From NCBI GenBank assembly GCA_938003685.1, contig CALKXT010000020.1:1-34433 (forward strand): a stretch of 34,433 nucleotides of DNA, read 5' to 3'. A program made the translations under genes and the position numbers. A model generated the notes under the pieces. The model was not told the DNA's origin and ran no database searches. It saw only the letters and a list, made by a program, of their open reading frames with translations. The stretch is from an uncultured Sulfitobacter sp. Lineage in GTDB: Bacteria > Pseudomonadota > Alphaproteobacteria > Rhodobacterales > Rhodobacteraceae. Shown piece by piece: positions 1-8,521 of the stretch; the first letter of the stretch is position 1, and every line of letters begins with the position of its first letter.

Positions 1-101
1 GTGCAACCAGAAAGCAACGTCATGAGGATTTGGTTCGGTTTTGGGAATGCAGCTAGAAATATATACATCGCTAAACGAGATTTGATTGGGAGCCTTCAAA
101 A

Positions 102-1457
102 ATGAAACGCCTCATCAAACACGGCCTCATGTTCGGCAACCTCTTCCACGTGGATTCCCCCGCTCTGGTCGACCGCTATAACCGTGCGCTGCACCATCTG
201 ACGGGCAAGCGTACCGAGCAGACGGATTTCCACGTCGATATCTCTGGCTACTCGCCCGAAATTGGCGATGAGCTGAACGACCATCTCTACCTCAACCATG
301 CGGGCGTGAATCGGCAGTTTATCTTGCTGAGCATGGATCAACGCACGGCGCCGTTGCTCAACACCAAATTCTCAACCTCACGCGGCATTTTGCAGCAGTT
401 CTATAAAGAGAACGAGGCGCAGCTCTTTGCCCTGACTGCGCGCGATGCGGTGGCGGGGGAGTTGGTGAATTCGGTTTATGATGTGTCCAACCCTGCGAGG
501 TTGTTTGATTATCGCCGCGTGCAGGTTGAGGCGGACACAACCGCAGGCACGGTGCGCGATGCGGAAAAGCTGGGGCAGATGGTGGATCGGTTCAAGACCG
601 AACCTGATGGCTGGTTTGATGATGTGCTGATTGCCGACATGATCACGCTGGCGGGCAAGACCGGGGATGTGGTGCGCAATCCTGTGAAACTCAAGCAGAT
701 GGCCTTTGATCAGCGTAATTTCTGGACGGCGCATTTCGGTGGGTTGTACCTGTTCCAAGACGTGGATCACCCGGCGTTGATTGCGCCGGCGGGCAAGGAT
801 GAGCTGGGCGAATTACCGATCAAATATGTGTTTGATGCGGGCAATCGAAACCAGATCGCCAAATTCTTTGAGTTTAACGATCTGGCTGAAACTATCATCG
901 AGGCGCGGGGGATCAACGCGGCGGCGATCCTGCGGCAAAAGATGGATTTCATTCTGGTCGACGCGGTCGCGGATCAGGGCGTGGACCTGACGGGTATGAC
1001 ACGCGCGGATATGCGGCGGCTGGCGCGGGCGCATAGCGACAAACTGCCCGAGGAATTTCATGCGCTGAACGCCTTGGTGAACTGGGCAGAGAATGGCGGG
1101 GCATGGCCGCGTATTTCATCGGATCATCCAGCGTATTTCTATACGCTCAGGGCAAGCGATACCAAGGATGCTCCACTGGTGAATATGTTGCTGGCGGAAC
1201 TCGCCCCCAAAGACGCGCGGCAGATGTTCATCTGTCATAAAGAACTGTTTTACAAAACCTACGCGGGCTGGCCTGACAACAAACGCGCCTATGTTGCTGA
1301 TTTCCTTGTGGCCGAGTATCAGGTGGACAAGGCGGGCGCGCGCAAGGCGTTGTTTGGCCATGACGCGCCGCTTGAGGAACCTGTGCCATCAAAGCCCGAC
1401 CCGGTGTCGGATATGATCGCGCGGGTTGGCCCATGGGGCGCGGTAAAGAGGAGGTAG
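102..1457 (+). CDS. Conserved hypothetical protein, DUF6638-like
   Basis: A 451-residue soluble protein with no signal peptide or membrane segment that I can see. It resembles an alphaproteobacterial family of unknown function that I recall as DUF6638; that assignment is from memory and is tentative. No catalytic motif is evident. The C-terminal tail is proline-rich and looks flexible. The ATG at 102 has a GGGAG-like ribosome site about 10 bases upstream. The gene runs straight into a small membrane-protein gene, whose ribosome site is built into its last codons, so the two are probably translated together. The 101 bases before it hold no gene, only an A/T-rich TATATA stretch near 60-65 with no convincing -35 partner. 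Confidence 0.75.
   Translation: MKRLIKHGLMFGNLFHVDSPALVDRYNRALHHLTGKRTEQTDFHVDISGYSPEIGDELNDHLYLNHAGVNRQFILLSMDQRTAPLLNTKFSTSRGILQQFYKENEAQLFALTARDAVAGELVNSVYDVSNPARLFDYRRVQVEADTTAGTVRDAEKLGQMVDRFKTEPDGWFDDVLIADMITLAGKTGDVVRNPVKLKQMAFDQRNFWTAHFGGLYLFQDVDHPALIAPAGKDELGELPIKYVFDAGNRNQIAKFFEFNDLAETIIEARGINAAAILRQKMDFILVDAVADQGVDLTGMTRADMRRLARAHSDKLPEEFHALNALVNWAENGGAWPRISSDHPAYFYTLRASDTKDAPLVNMLLAELAPKDARQMFICHKELFYKTYAGWPDNKRAYVADFLVAEYQVDKAGARKALFGHDAPLEEPVPSKPDPVSDMIARVGPWGAVKRR
1449..1454 (+). promoter_or_regulatory. Strong ribosome binding site for the 88-residue protein gene
   Basis: A perfect AGGAGG lies six bases before the ATG at 1461 and inside the last codons of the preceding gene, abutting its TAG stop. 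This supports the start at 1461 and translational coupling. Confidence 0.8.
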
Positions 1458-1460
1458 GCA

Positions 1461-1727
1461 ATGTTTGCATTTTTGCGTTTGATCGTGATGGGATTGATTT
1501 TCCTGACCATCGTCTATGTTTGCCTGTCGCTGTATTCGCGCGCCGTGCGCAAAGGCAAGTTGCGCAAGAAATGGTATGATGGCCCGCAAAAGGTGGATCG
1601 CGATACATTTGTGCAGCGCGGCCTTGAAAAATATGATGGATCAATACGTCGTAAACTGATTTGGGGCGTTTATATTGTACCTGTCATCACAGTTGGTGCG
1701 ATCATATATTTGACCAACCATAACTAG
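1461..1727 (+). CDS. Small two-helix membrane protein of unknown function
   Basis: An 88-residue protein with a hydrophobic segment at about residues 4-24, a basic middle part rich in Arg and Lys (about 30-65), and a second hydrophobic segment at about 66-84. It is probably an inner-membrane hairpin with the charged middle region on the cytoplasmic side. It contains no known catalytic motif. It sits 3 bases after the DUF6638-like gene and 9 bases before the DUF1523-like gene, so the three look like one operon. The product probably works with its membrane-bound neighbour, but that is inference from position only. Confidence 0.7.
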   Translation: MFAFLRLIVMGLIFLTIVYVCLSLYSRAVRKGKLRKKWYDGPQKVDRDTFVQRGLEKYDGSIRRKLIWGVYIVPVITVGAIIYLTNHN

Positions 1728-1736
1728 GATACCGAT

Positions 1737-2369
1737 ATGCTTTCAGTGATCAAATGGGTCTTTTGGATCACCTTCTGGGTGCTGGTCTTGGGCTTTTTTC
1801 ACTATACGCTCCCGCAACGCGATTTGGTGCGGATTGTGAACACCTATGAAGAACGCCAAGATTTGGACGATTGGACGCGGATATTCTGGTCTGATCCTGA
1901 TGATCAATCGGTGACCTTATCCAACCGCGATGTGCAGTTCATTCAGGCTGTGCGCCCTGAAGGTGATGTTGTGGTGTATCGCAATGAGGATACGGGTTGG
2001 GGATGGCCGCCGTATTTCAAGTTGGACACTGCGAACCTTTATACTGAGGCGAATGACGCGGTTTCGACAAAGGCAGCGCCGGAATGGTATGTGGTCAAGC
2101 ATTATGGTTGGCGCAATGTCTATTGGTCGATCTTCCCCAACGCAATTTCTATCAGGCAGGTTGATGGGCCAGATGCCTCAAAAGGTCTGCCTATTCTGAA
2201 CATCATCATCCTGACGCTGTTTTTTGCTTTGGTTTATGCGATCTGGGTGCGTTGGCGTCGGTTCCGTATGGCGCGGATTGATCCGACGCTAGAGGCGATG
2301 GAAGATGATTTTGCCGAACGGCGTGGTCGGATTTCACGCTGGTTGGGGACGTGGCGCAAGAAATCTTAA
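1737..2369 (+). CDS. DUF1523-like membrane protein
   Basis: A 210-residue protein with an N-terminal hydrophobic anchor (about residues 5-22), followed by the motif HYTLPQRD that I associate with the DUF1523 family of Rhodobacterales. A polar domain of roughly 125 residues follows, probably periplasmic. A second membrane segment lies at about 151-172, and the short tail is basic and cytoplasmic. Function is unknown. An AGGA ribosome site sits 8 bases before the ATG. Its TAA stop shares the four bases TTAA with the stop of the MFS gene on the other strand, so the two genes overlap tail to tail with no room for a terminator between them. Confidence 0.75.
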   Translation: MLSVIKWVFWITFWVLVLGFFHYTLPQRDLVRIVNTYEERQDLDDWTRIFWSDPDDQSVTLSNRDVQFIQAVRPEGDVVVYRNEDTGWGWPPYFKLDTANLYTEANDAVSTKAAPEWYVVKHYGWRNVYWSIFPNAISIRQVDGPDASKGLPILNIIILTLFFALVYAIWVRWRRFRMARIDPTLEAMEDDFAERRGRISRWLGTWRKKS

Positions 2370-3535
2370 GCGGTTCGTTTGTCCCTGCGGTAGCGGTGCA
2401 GGGCGAGTGAAAATTCTATAAAGGCCAGTAGGGCTGCAACCGCTAACAGCGGTGCAATCCCAACTGTCGAGATGATCCAGCCCCCGACAAATGGAAAGCC
2501 AAAGACCCCGATGAAATAGGACAGGCCAAACACTTGTAAGGTCGCGCTCATAAGGTGTGGTTCTGCGTCGTTTGCGGCCATGGCTTTGATGATCGGGTAG
2601 GACACGCCATAGCCAATGCCAAACAGGATCGCACCCAGTGTATAAAGTGCTGTGTTTGTGCCGGGGTAGAGCAGCACCAGGGTGCTAAGGGTCATGATAG
2701 CCAACAGACATGCCATGACGCCAAACGGTGCTTTGCCGCCTAAGAAACTGGCAAAGGCCACGCGGCAGATGATGACCGTGATTGTATAGGTCAGGAAGTA
2801 GATAGAATAATCCAAACCACGCTCGGCAGCGTAAACTGTTTGAAAATTTGTAACCGAGGCAAAGACGGATGCGCCCAAGCCGATCATGATGATTGTTCTA
2901 ACTGCGCGCGACCTGAGAACCTTGATCATGTCCACCCATGTGAGTTTGTCGGCAGTGGCACCTGATGCAGAGGATAGCTTGGCGATTGATGGCATGATCA
3001 GGAGGAAGACGCCGCCACTGATTAGGCATAAAAACCCAAAGATTTTAAAGATGACCCAAGTGCCATATCCGGCCTTTTCAAGTATCGCACCCGCGACGGG
3101 GGACAGCCCAAAACCGGCCATGATAAACACCGATAACAGAGTAAAAATGCGAATGCGCTGATCCTGCTCGGTGATTTGCGTTAGGATGATGGGGGTCAGA
3201 ACATAAAATGCACCCCATCCGATTCCCAGCAAAATACCTGCGCCAAACACTATTGGCCCCATTGTATCGGTTGCTGCAAAGATAAACAGAGATGTGGAAA
3301 TGAAGGTGGATGATAGCACCACGCTTGTAACCCTGCCGATGCTGGCCGTGATATACCCAAGAAAAATAACTGTGACGATTGTAGAAGCCGCCGTAAACGC
3401 GAGGACGCTGCCGACATCCTTTTCCACAGCGCCGAAGCTTTCAAAAAGCGGGGGCAGCAAAAAGGTCAGTCCGTAACTGCCTGATTGCAGAAATGTTGCT
3501 ATGAAAAACAACGCCAATGTAAGCCGTAAGTTCAT
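2366..3535 (-). CDS. Major facilitator superfamily transporter
   Basis: A hydrophobic protein of about 389 residues with roughly twelve membrane segments in two halves, joined by a polar loop around the middle (Ser/Ala-rich, followed by KLTWVDMIKVLRSRAVR). The overall pattern is that of an MFS secondary transporter of the efflux type. The substrate cannot be read from sequence. I start it at the ATG at 3535, where the first membrane segment begins almost at once and an AGGTC-like site lies upstream. An in-frame start at 3598 would add 21 polar residues unlike an MFS N-terminus. It is divergent from a PLP aminotransferase gene across about 240 bases, so an amino-acid-related cargo is possible but unproven. 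Confidence 0.8.
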   Translation of the reverse strand: MNLRLTLALFFIATFLQSGSYGLTFLLPPLFESFGAVEKDVGSVLAFTAASTIVTVIFLGYITASIGRVTSVVLSSTFISTSLFIFAATDTMGPIVFGAGILLGIGWGAFYVLTPIILTQITEQDQRIRIFTLLSVFIMAGFGLSPVAGAILEKAGYGTWVIFKIFGFLCLISGGVFLLIMPSIAKLSSASGATADKLTWVDMIKVLRSRAVRTIIMIGLGASVFASVTNFQTVYAAERGLDYSIYFLTYTITVIICRVAFASFLGGKAPFGVMACLLAIMTLSTLVLLYPGTNTALYTLGAILFGIGYGVSYPIIKAMAANDAEPHLMSATLQVFGLSYFIGVFGFPFVGGWIISTVGIAPLLAVAALLAFIEFSLALHRYRRDKRTA

Positions 3536-3611
3536 GGTATTCTGACCTGATCCTTTTGCGCAGCCTTGGGGCAAGCCTTTGGTGGGGTGATAATCCAACT
3601 ATCGGGAATAG

Positions 3612-3628
3612 CGTAAGCGTACCTTACG
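3612..3628. repeat. Short inverted repeat between the MFS and aminotransferase genes
   Basis: CGTAAG and CTTACG form a 6-base inverted repeat with a 5-base spacer, about 77-93 bases upstream of the MFS start. It could be an operator in the shared 244-base intergenic region (3536-3779), but a repeat this short may be chance. Apart from this and the promoter-like hexamers at 3721-3749, I see nothing else in that gap. Confidence 0.3.
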
Positions 3629-3720
3629 GCGGCGCATTGGTTTGTGTTGCACGGTCCTGCCCGATTGCAAAACGATCTTTTGGGTCAGCCACATGGGCAA
3701 GGTAAGCAACACGGCTTGAG

Positions 3721-3749
3721 TTGACAGCCGTCGCCTATCGAACGCTAAT
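3721..3749 (+). promoter_or_regulatory. Probable sigma-70 promoter of the aminotransferase gene
   Basis: A perfect TTGACA at 3721-3726 is followed by a 17-base spacer and GCTAAT at 3744-3749, which matches four of six -10 bases. Transcription would begin near 3756, about 24 bases before the ATG at 3780. The leader would contain the AAGGG ribosome site. Confidence 0.55.
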
Positions 3750-3779
3750 CAAAACATCCAATTTGCAAAGGGCATTCTG

Positions 3780-5063
3780 ATGATATCTCTGTCGCGTAAG
3801 GTCAAAGAACTCGTCCATTCCCCCACACTTGAGGTTAACAATCAGGTTGCTGAGAGGCGCGCAAAGGGTGAGCCGGTTTTGCATATGGGGTTTGGTGAAT
3901 CACCGTTTCCTGTTCCAGAACGGTTGCAAAAATCCCTGGCGACAGCGGCGCATCGCAAGGATTACACCGCTGCTGCTGGCGTGCCAGAAGTGCGTGAAAC
4001 TGTCAGAGAGTATTATCGCCCGCTGGTCGGTGATGTCGTTGACGATATGGACGTGTTGATCGCGCCGGGCAGCAAGCTTATCCTCTATGCCTTACAGGCC
4101 GTGATCGAAGGTGATCTGTTGCTGGCGATCCCAAGTTGGGTGTCTTATGGGCCGCAGGCAAAGTTGTTGGGTACTGAGGTCATTCGCGTGCCTACGACTT
4201 CTGGTGCCGAGGACTATCAGATCGATCCGCAGATATTGCGCGAATGCATCAAGGATGCACGTTCCAAGGGCTTGAACCCTGCAAAAATAATTCTGAACTT
4301 TCCGAACAACCCGACAGGATTGCGTATGGGGCACGACAACTTGGAAGCGTTGATCAAGGTCTGTGACGAAGAGAGTATTTTTGTTATTTCAGACGAAATT
4401 TACGGGCAAGTTGCCTTTGATGAAGAATACTTTTCAATGGCGTCCTTTGGCGTTGGCAGTGTCGCAATATCGACTGGGTTGTCCAAACATCTGTCACTGG
4501 GCGGCTGGCGGTTTGGGGTTGGTTTCATCCCCAAGAATGTACCGGGTTTGTTTGAGGCATTGTGTAGCTTTATTAGTGAAACGTGGTCATGTGTTTCGAC
4601 GCCGATCCAAATAGCGGCGCAAGATGCGTATCGCAAGTTCCCAGATATCGAAGCACATATTGCTGATTGCACGCGCATCCACCAGTTGATGAACACCTAT
4701 ATTTGTGAGGGTTTAAGAGGGCTAGGGGTGCATTGCCCAGAGCCGACTGGTGCGTTCTATAATTATCCAGATTTTGAGGCTTTTCGGACTGATTTTGCCC
4801 GTCATAATATTATGACCTCACAAGACCTGTGTGAGGTGCTGATGTCTGAGTATCATTTAGCATCACTCTCAGAAGCTGGTTTTGATGGGCTTGCGACACG
4901 GTTGACCCTGCGTCTGTCGGGTGTCGATTACGATGGTGCAGCAGCGCTTGAAGCATATCAAGGCGGTGAAGCACTGAACGAGGGTTTTGTGCATAAATAT
5001 GCGCCAAATTTGAAGTTACAGATTGAGACCTTTCAGATGCTATTGGCCAAAGTCAAAAACTAG
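3780..5063 (+). CDS. PLP-dependent class I/II aminotransferase
   Basis: A 427-residue fold-type I PLP enzyme of the aspartate aminotransferase superfamily. The NNPTG motif begins at N176. The cofactor aspartate lies in SDEIYGQ, and the Schiff-base lysine is K236 in LSKHLSLGGWR. The N-terminal part carries the substrate-side GFGESPFPVP loop. A C-terminal LSGVDYDG segment probably supplies part of the small domain. Amino-donor specificity cannot be assigned. The length is normal for the family, slightly long at the C-terminus. The gene lies downstream of a good sigma-70 promoter and 161 bases before pdxJ, which makes the precursor of its own cofactor. The MFS gene is divergent upstream. Confidence 0.85.
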   Translation: MISLSRKVKELVHSPTLEVNNQVAERRAKGEPVLHMGFGESPFPVPERLQKSLATAAHRKDYTAAAGVPEVRETVREYYRPLVGDVVDDMDVLIAPGSKLILYALQAVIEGDLLLAIPSWVSYGPQAKLLGTEVIRVPTTSGAEDYQIDPQILRECIKDARSKGLNPAKIILNFPNNPTGLRMGHDNLEALIKVCDEESIFVISDEIYGQVAFDEEYFSMASFGVGSVAISTGLSKHLSLGGWRFGVGFIPKNVPGLFEALCSFISETWSCVSTPIQIAAQDAYRKFPDIEAHIADCTRIHQLMNTYICEGLRGLGVHCPEPTGAFYNYPDFEAFRTDFARHNIMTSQDLCEVLMSEYHLASLSEAGFDGLATRLTLRLSGVDYDGAAALEAYQGGEALNEGFVHKYAPNLKLQIETFQMLLAKVKN

Positions 5064-5224
5064 GTTGCCTTGTCTTGTGCAAACGTAAAAAGTCACTTGT
5101 GATCAATCCAAAGAACGCAGAAACTAGATTGTATCTCCACGTTTTCTCTACCAGATAAGTTGCGGTAATAGATCAACGTGTGCTGCAATATGTTGTCGTT
5201 CCAACAGGGAAGTGAGTATCGGCC

Positions 5225-5959
5225 ATGACGCTGTTTAGCTTGAATATTAACAAGATCGCGCTTTTGCGGAATTCGCGTGGTGGGGCGATCCCTGATTTAT
5301 GCAGCTTTGCGCAGATGGCTTTTGATGCGGGCCTCAAGGGGCTTACGATTCATCCGCGTGCAGATGAACGTCACATCACCATGGATGATGTGATTGCTTT
5401 GTCTGAACTTGATGCGATCAAAAGCGGTGAGGTTGAGTTTAATATCGAAGGTGATTTGCGGCCTGATTTGGTGAACTTGGTTGAGACCATTCGGCCCTCG
5501 CAGTTCACTGTTGTTCCGGTGCGCCCGGGCGAGGTGACGTCAAACAGAGGGTGGCGTGCTTATGACGATCACCGCGCTTTAGCGGATGTGGTGAAACGTC
5601 TTGACGGGGTGCGCATTGCCGTATTCTGCGACACCACACAACAAAGCTGTGACTACGTGATTGATGCAGGTGCGCATGGCGTTGAGCTGTACACCGGCCC
5701 TTACGCCGAGGCGTTTTATCGGGGTGACTATCAGGGCGAACTGGACGCGATTGTTGCGGCAGGCAGCCATGTTAAATCCTCGGGGCTGCGTTTGAATGGC
5801 GGGCATGACCTAAGTTTGGATAACTTACCCACGCTTATGAAACATGCGCCCTTTGATGAGTTTTCTATTGGGCATCAGGTCGTGACGGACGCGTTGAGCG
5901 TTGGATGGGAAAGTGCCGTGCGTGCTTACATTGAGTTGGTCTCACGCCATAGCACTTAA
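5225..5959 (+). CDS. pdxJ: Pyridoxine 5'-phosphate synthase PdxJ
   Basis: PdxJ joins 1-deoxy-D-xylulose 5-phosphate with 3-amino-2-oxopropyl phosphate to give pyridoxine 5'-phosphate, the ring-closing step of the DXP-dependent vitamin B6 pathway in the cytoplasm. The 244-residue length is normal. Signature motifs are the N-terminal NINKIALLRNSRGG, HPRADERHI (H43, R45, H50, matching the phosphate and active-site histidine loop), NIEGD around residue 75 with the expected catalytic glutamate, and ELYTGPYAEAF, NGGHDL and FSIGH further on. The ribosome site before 5225 is weak. The 161-base gap before it has a TCAC/GTGA inverted repeat near 5092-5101 but no clear promoter. The gene ends 10 bases from a convergent glycosyltransferase gene. 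Confidence 0.93.
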   Translation: MTLFSLNINKIALLRNSRGGAIPDLCSFAQMAFDAGLKGLTIHPRADERHITMDDVIALSELDAIKSGEVEFNIEGDLRPDLVNLVETIRPSQFTVVPVRPGEVTSNRGWRAYDDHRALADVVKRLDGVRIAVFCDTTQQSCDYVIDAGAHGVELYTGPYAEAFYRGDYQGELDAIVAAGSHVKSSGLRLNGGHDLSLDNLPTLMKHAPFDEFSIGHQVVTDALSVGWESAVRAYIELVSRHST

Positions 5960-5969
5960 GGTTCAGTCC

Positions 5970-7547
5970 CTAATCCGCAAATAGATAATCAGTTGAGGCG
6001 ATTTCTTGTGCTTTCTCGGATGGGATGTTCAAAAACTTTCCCAGCGCATCAGTATTTGATTCTTCTGATCCGGCTTCGCGCAGGCGTTGGTGGTGCTCAA
6101 ATCCTGCGTCCCTGATTTGGTCGCTTTCATGAATCATGTCGTTGCGGATCGTCGGCAGCAGTCGTTCCAACGTATCGTGCGAGGTTTGCTCGCCCGCGAG
6201 ACCAACGCGCATCGCATGGCCTGTTAGGTAATCATCGGAAAATTGACACTCGATCTCTAATATCCGTGTCACAGACCGATCAGAGGCAAAGTCATTTAAC
6301 AAATCGAGGTTGCCCGGGTCCATGCAAACGATCAGGCGATCGGTTTCGAAATAATCAAACAGCATCCGCATCAACGCACGGCGATGTCGGGTGCGTTTTT
6401 CGAGCGTGTTTTGGATGCCACCAAGATCCGGCAGCGGCGCGTCCTCTTCGTTGAATAGGTATTCGATGGCAGGCACGTTGGTGACTTGCCGGATACGATC
6501 CAGCACCCGTTTGGCCACATGCCACTTTTTACAGACAACAATCAGTAGCTCACGTTCGCGCCCCAGCGTACTTTCAGTTTCCCAAAACCGGGTCGAGAAA
6601 CGGCGACCAATGCGGCCCCGGCCTGACAGGAATTTGAACAGGCTGCGCCCTTCATTGCTGATCTGGAACTGGACCCGTTCCGCAGCATAAAGCAAGCCCA
6701 ACCGTCGCTTGAGGTCTTTTGCATCTGGGCTGATCTTGCGGGCAAAAAGGTAATCTTGGGATAGCAACAGATCATAGTGATCGTTGTAAAACGTCACGGG
6801 CATGCCGTAGTCCGTGAACATCAGAAATGTCAGCGTGCGGGTGCGAATTTCATCTTCAGGCACCAGATGGCGGACCAGCGTTTGAAAAAATGTCTCGTCG
6901 GGAATCCATGTTGTGCGGAAAAATCGGATCACATCTTTGCGTTGTTTCACAAAATCCAGCAGCCATTCAATTGTGCGACGCCGCAGACACCACCATTGGC
7001 TACCAATCTGGATTTGCAGATCAGCGGGGATTTCGCGGGTCAGGCCCAGCCGTTTCTGGACCTCAAACATTGCGTAAAACAGTTTCTTGTGGGTGCGCTC
7101 GTTGAACCAGTGCCGATAGATCAGGCGCTCTTCTTTCCAGCCCGTCTTGATCCAGTCGCTTTCGAAATAATCAAAGCTTTCGATAAAATCAGCATCATTG
7201 TCGTCCAGAAACTGGTGGGTATATTCAGCAGATTTTACAGCCATACAGTCGCCAGACAGCATGTAAAAATGTGTGGCGCGCGGAAATGCCTCGGCTGCTG
7301 ATTGCACTGCGTACAGCGTTGCCTCAACCAAGGACCATTCGCCCCAGCCACATTTTATGCGTTTATGGGCAAAGGTGACGTTCGGATTGTCCGCAAGGGC
7401 CGTCTTTATCTGTTTGAAGTGAACAGGATTCGCAGAGGCATCAAAGTGGATCGACATGTAGTCACCGACAGCCGTCAGCCGCTCCGCTTGCCGTATTATG
7501 GCAATCGGGTCCTTGTGACAGAGCAAAATGTAGGCGATTTTTGCCAT
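5970..7547 (-). CDS. GT14-like beta-1,6-N-acetylglucosaminyltransferase with C-terminal DUF5928-like domain
   Basis: A 525-residue cytoplasmic protein. The first about 300 residues look like the core-2/I-branching (GT14) family: the opening AYILLCHKDP, the segment CGWGEWSLVEATL, a FYMLSGDC motif, and GSQWWCLRR before the DETFFQT segment that carries the usual acidic residue. It would transfer a GlcNAc- or xylose-type sugar. The remaining about 200 residues form a separate polar domain with no motif I know; I recall it as DUF5928 in Rhodobacterales. There is no signal peptide. The gene is divergent from a sulfotransferase gene over about 140 bases, which suggests both act on the same glycan. 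Acceptor and product are unknown. Confidence 0.8.
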   Translation of the reverse strand: MAKIAYILLCHKDPIAIIRQAERLTAVGDYMSIHFDASANPVHFKQIKTALADNPNVTFAHKRIKCGWGEWSLVEATLYAVQSAAEAFPRATHFYMLSGDCMAVKSAEYTHQFLDDNDADFIESFDYFESDWIKTGWKEERLIYRHWFNERTHKKLFYAMFEVQKRLGLTREIPADLQIQIGSQWWCLRRRTIEWLLDFVKQRKDVIRFFRTTWIPDETFFQTLVRHLVPEDEIRTRTLTFLMFTDYGMPVTFYNDHYDLLLSQDYLFARKISPDAKDLKRRLGLLYAAERVQFQISNEGRSLFKFLSGRGRIGRRFSTRFWETESTLGRERELLIVVCKKWHVAKRVLDRIRQVTNVPAIEYLFNEEDAPLPDLGGIQNTLEKRTRHRRALMRMLFDYFETDRLIVCMDPGNLDLLNDFASDRSVTRILEIECQFSDDYLTGHAMRVGLAGEQTSHDTLERLLPTIRNDMIHESDQIRDAGFEHHQRLREAGSEESNTDALGKFLNIPSEKAQEIASTDYLFAD

Positions 7548-7676
7548 ATTGGAAACGAACTGACCCTTTACCTCGTATTGTTTACCTAGTTAATGATGAA
7601 CACCGATTGAATAAACAGCATTTATTTGCTTTTTTGTGGCAAAGCCAAACTGTTGCTAAAAACAGTCAGGGCGAGC

Positions 7677-7682
7677 AGGAGG
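7677..7682 (+). promoter_or_regulatory. Ribosome binding site fixing the sulfotransferase start
   Basis: A perfect AGGAGG eight bases before the ATG at 7691. It argues for that start over the in-frame ATG at 7541, which would overlap the divergent gene and add 50 unlikely residues. Confidence 0.75.
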
Positions 7683-7690
7683 CGAGTGTT

Positions 7691-8509
7691 ATGGGTTTTC
7701 CCGGTACGTGGATGACAGAAAGCGAAAGTGTGGTGTACCGTGTGGTGCCCAAATGTGCCTGTTCGACCATCGGTCAGATCATGTTTTATTCCGATCATGG
7801 TGAATTCTTTGATGGTGACATCCATGATGCCAAGGCAGGTATGCACAAATGGGCGTTGGACGGCTCGCAAGCGCCAATCACCCAGAATGTGACCAATCAC
7901 AAATCTTATGCTTTTACTTGTGTGCGCAATCCGTACACGCGGGTGCTTTCGTCGTTCTTTGACAAAATCTGTGGCATCCAGCGTAATGGCAAACGCTATC
8001 GCGGCAACCTCGTACCTTTGTTGATCCAGAAATATGGGATCGAAGTGGGCGGTGATGATGGCAAACAAGAGTTTGACCAGATCGCGTCATTCCGGCGCTT
8101 CTTGTTGTTTGCACGTGATACTATTCGGTGGCGCCGTCCGATGGACCCCGACATTCACTGGTCCGCGCAGTCTGGCCATGTCAGTACGTTCATTGTGAAT
8201 GGCGGCACCTATGACAAGATCGTCTGGACCGAGAGCTTTAATGACGGGATGCAGGACGTGTTGAACGCGGTTGAGACACCGCATCAGGTAAAGTTGAAAG
8301 ACATCCCGCGCTTTAACGAAAGCGAAGGACATGGGCCAAAGCGCGCACACCCGGTTGAGGATTATTTTGACGATCTATCCATGCACTTGGTGCGAGAAAT
8401 CTACAAACGCGACTTTGATCTGTTCAAATATGACTTTGAAAATCCTGGCAACAAGATGCCAATAGCCGAGATTGATTTGGACGAAGTGCACGCAAAGCTG
8501 GGTGATTAA
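7691..8509 (+). CDS. Carbohydrate sulfotransferase, Sulfotransfer_2-like
   Basis: A 272-residue enzyme predicted to move a sulfuryl group from PAPS to a hydroxyl, probably on a sugar. The 5'-phosphosulfate loop is VPKCACST at residues 19-26, with K21 as the likely catalytic lysine. The 3'-phosphate site is R79 and S87 in RNPYTRVLSS, the standard Arg-x7-Ser spacing. These two motifs match the HNK-1/chondroitin-type family (PF03567). It has no signal peptide or membrane anchor, so it would act in the cytoplasm, unlike the Golgi relatives. It lies back to back with the GT14-like gene and meets the SGNH hydrolase gene tail to tail 12 bases later. Confidence 0.85.
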   Translation: MGFPGTWMTESESVVYRVVPKCACSTIGQIMFYSDHGEFFDGDIHDAKAGMHKWALDGSQAPITQNVTNHKSYAFTCVRNPYTRVLSSFFDKICGIQRNGKRYRGNLVPLLIQKYGIEVGGDDGKQEFDQIASFRRFLLFARDTIRWRRPMDPDIHWSAQSGHVSTFIVNGGTYDKIVWTESFNDGMQDVLNAVETPHQVKLKDIPRFNESEGHGPKRAHPVEDYFDDLSMHLVREIYKRDFDLFKYDFENPGNKMPIAEIDLDEVHAKLGD

Positions 8510-8521
8510 ACCCTGCAGCGG

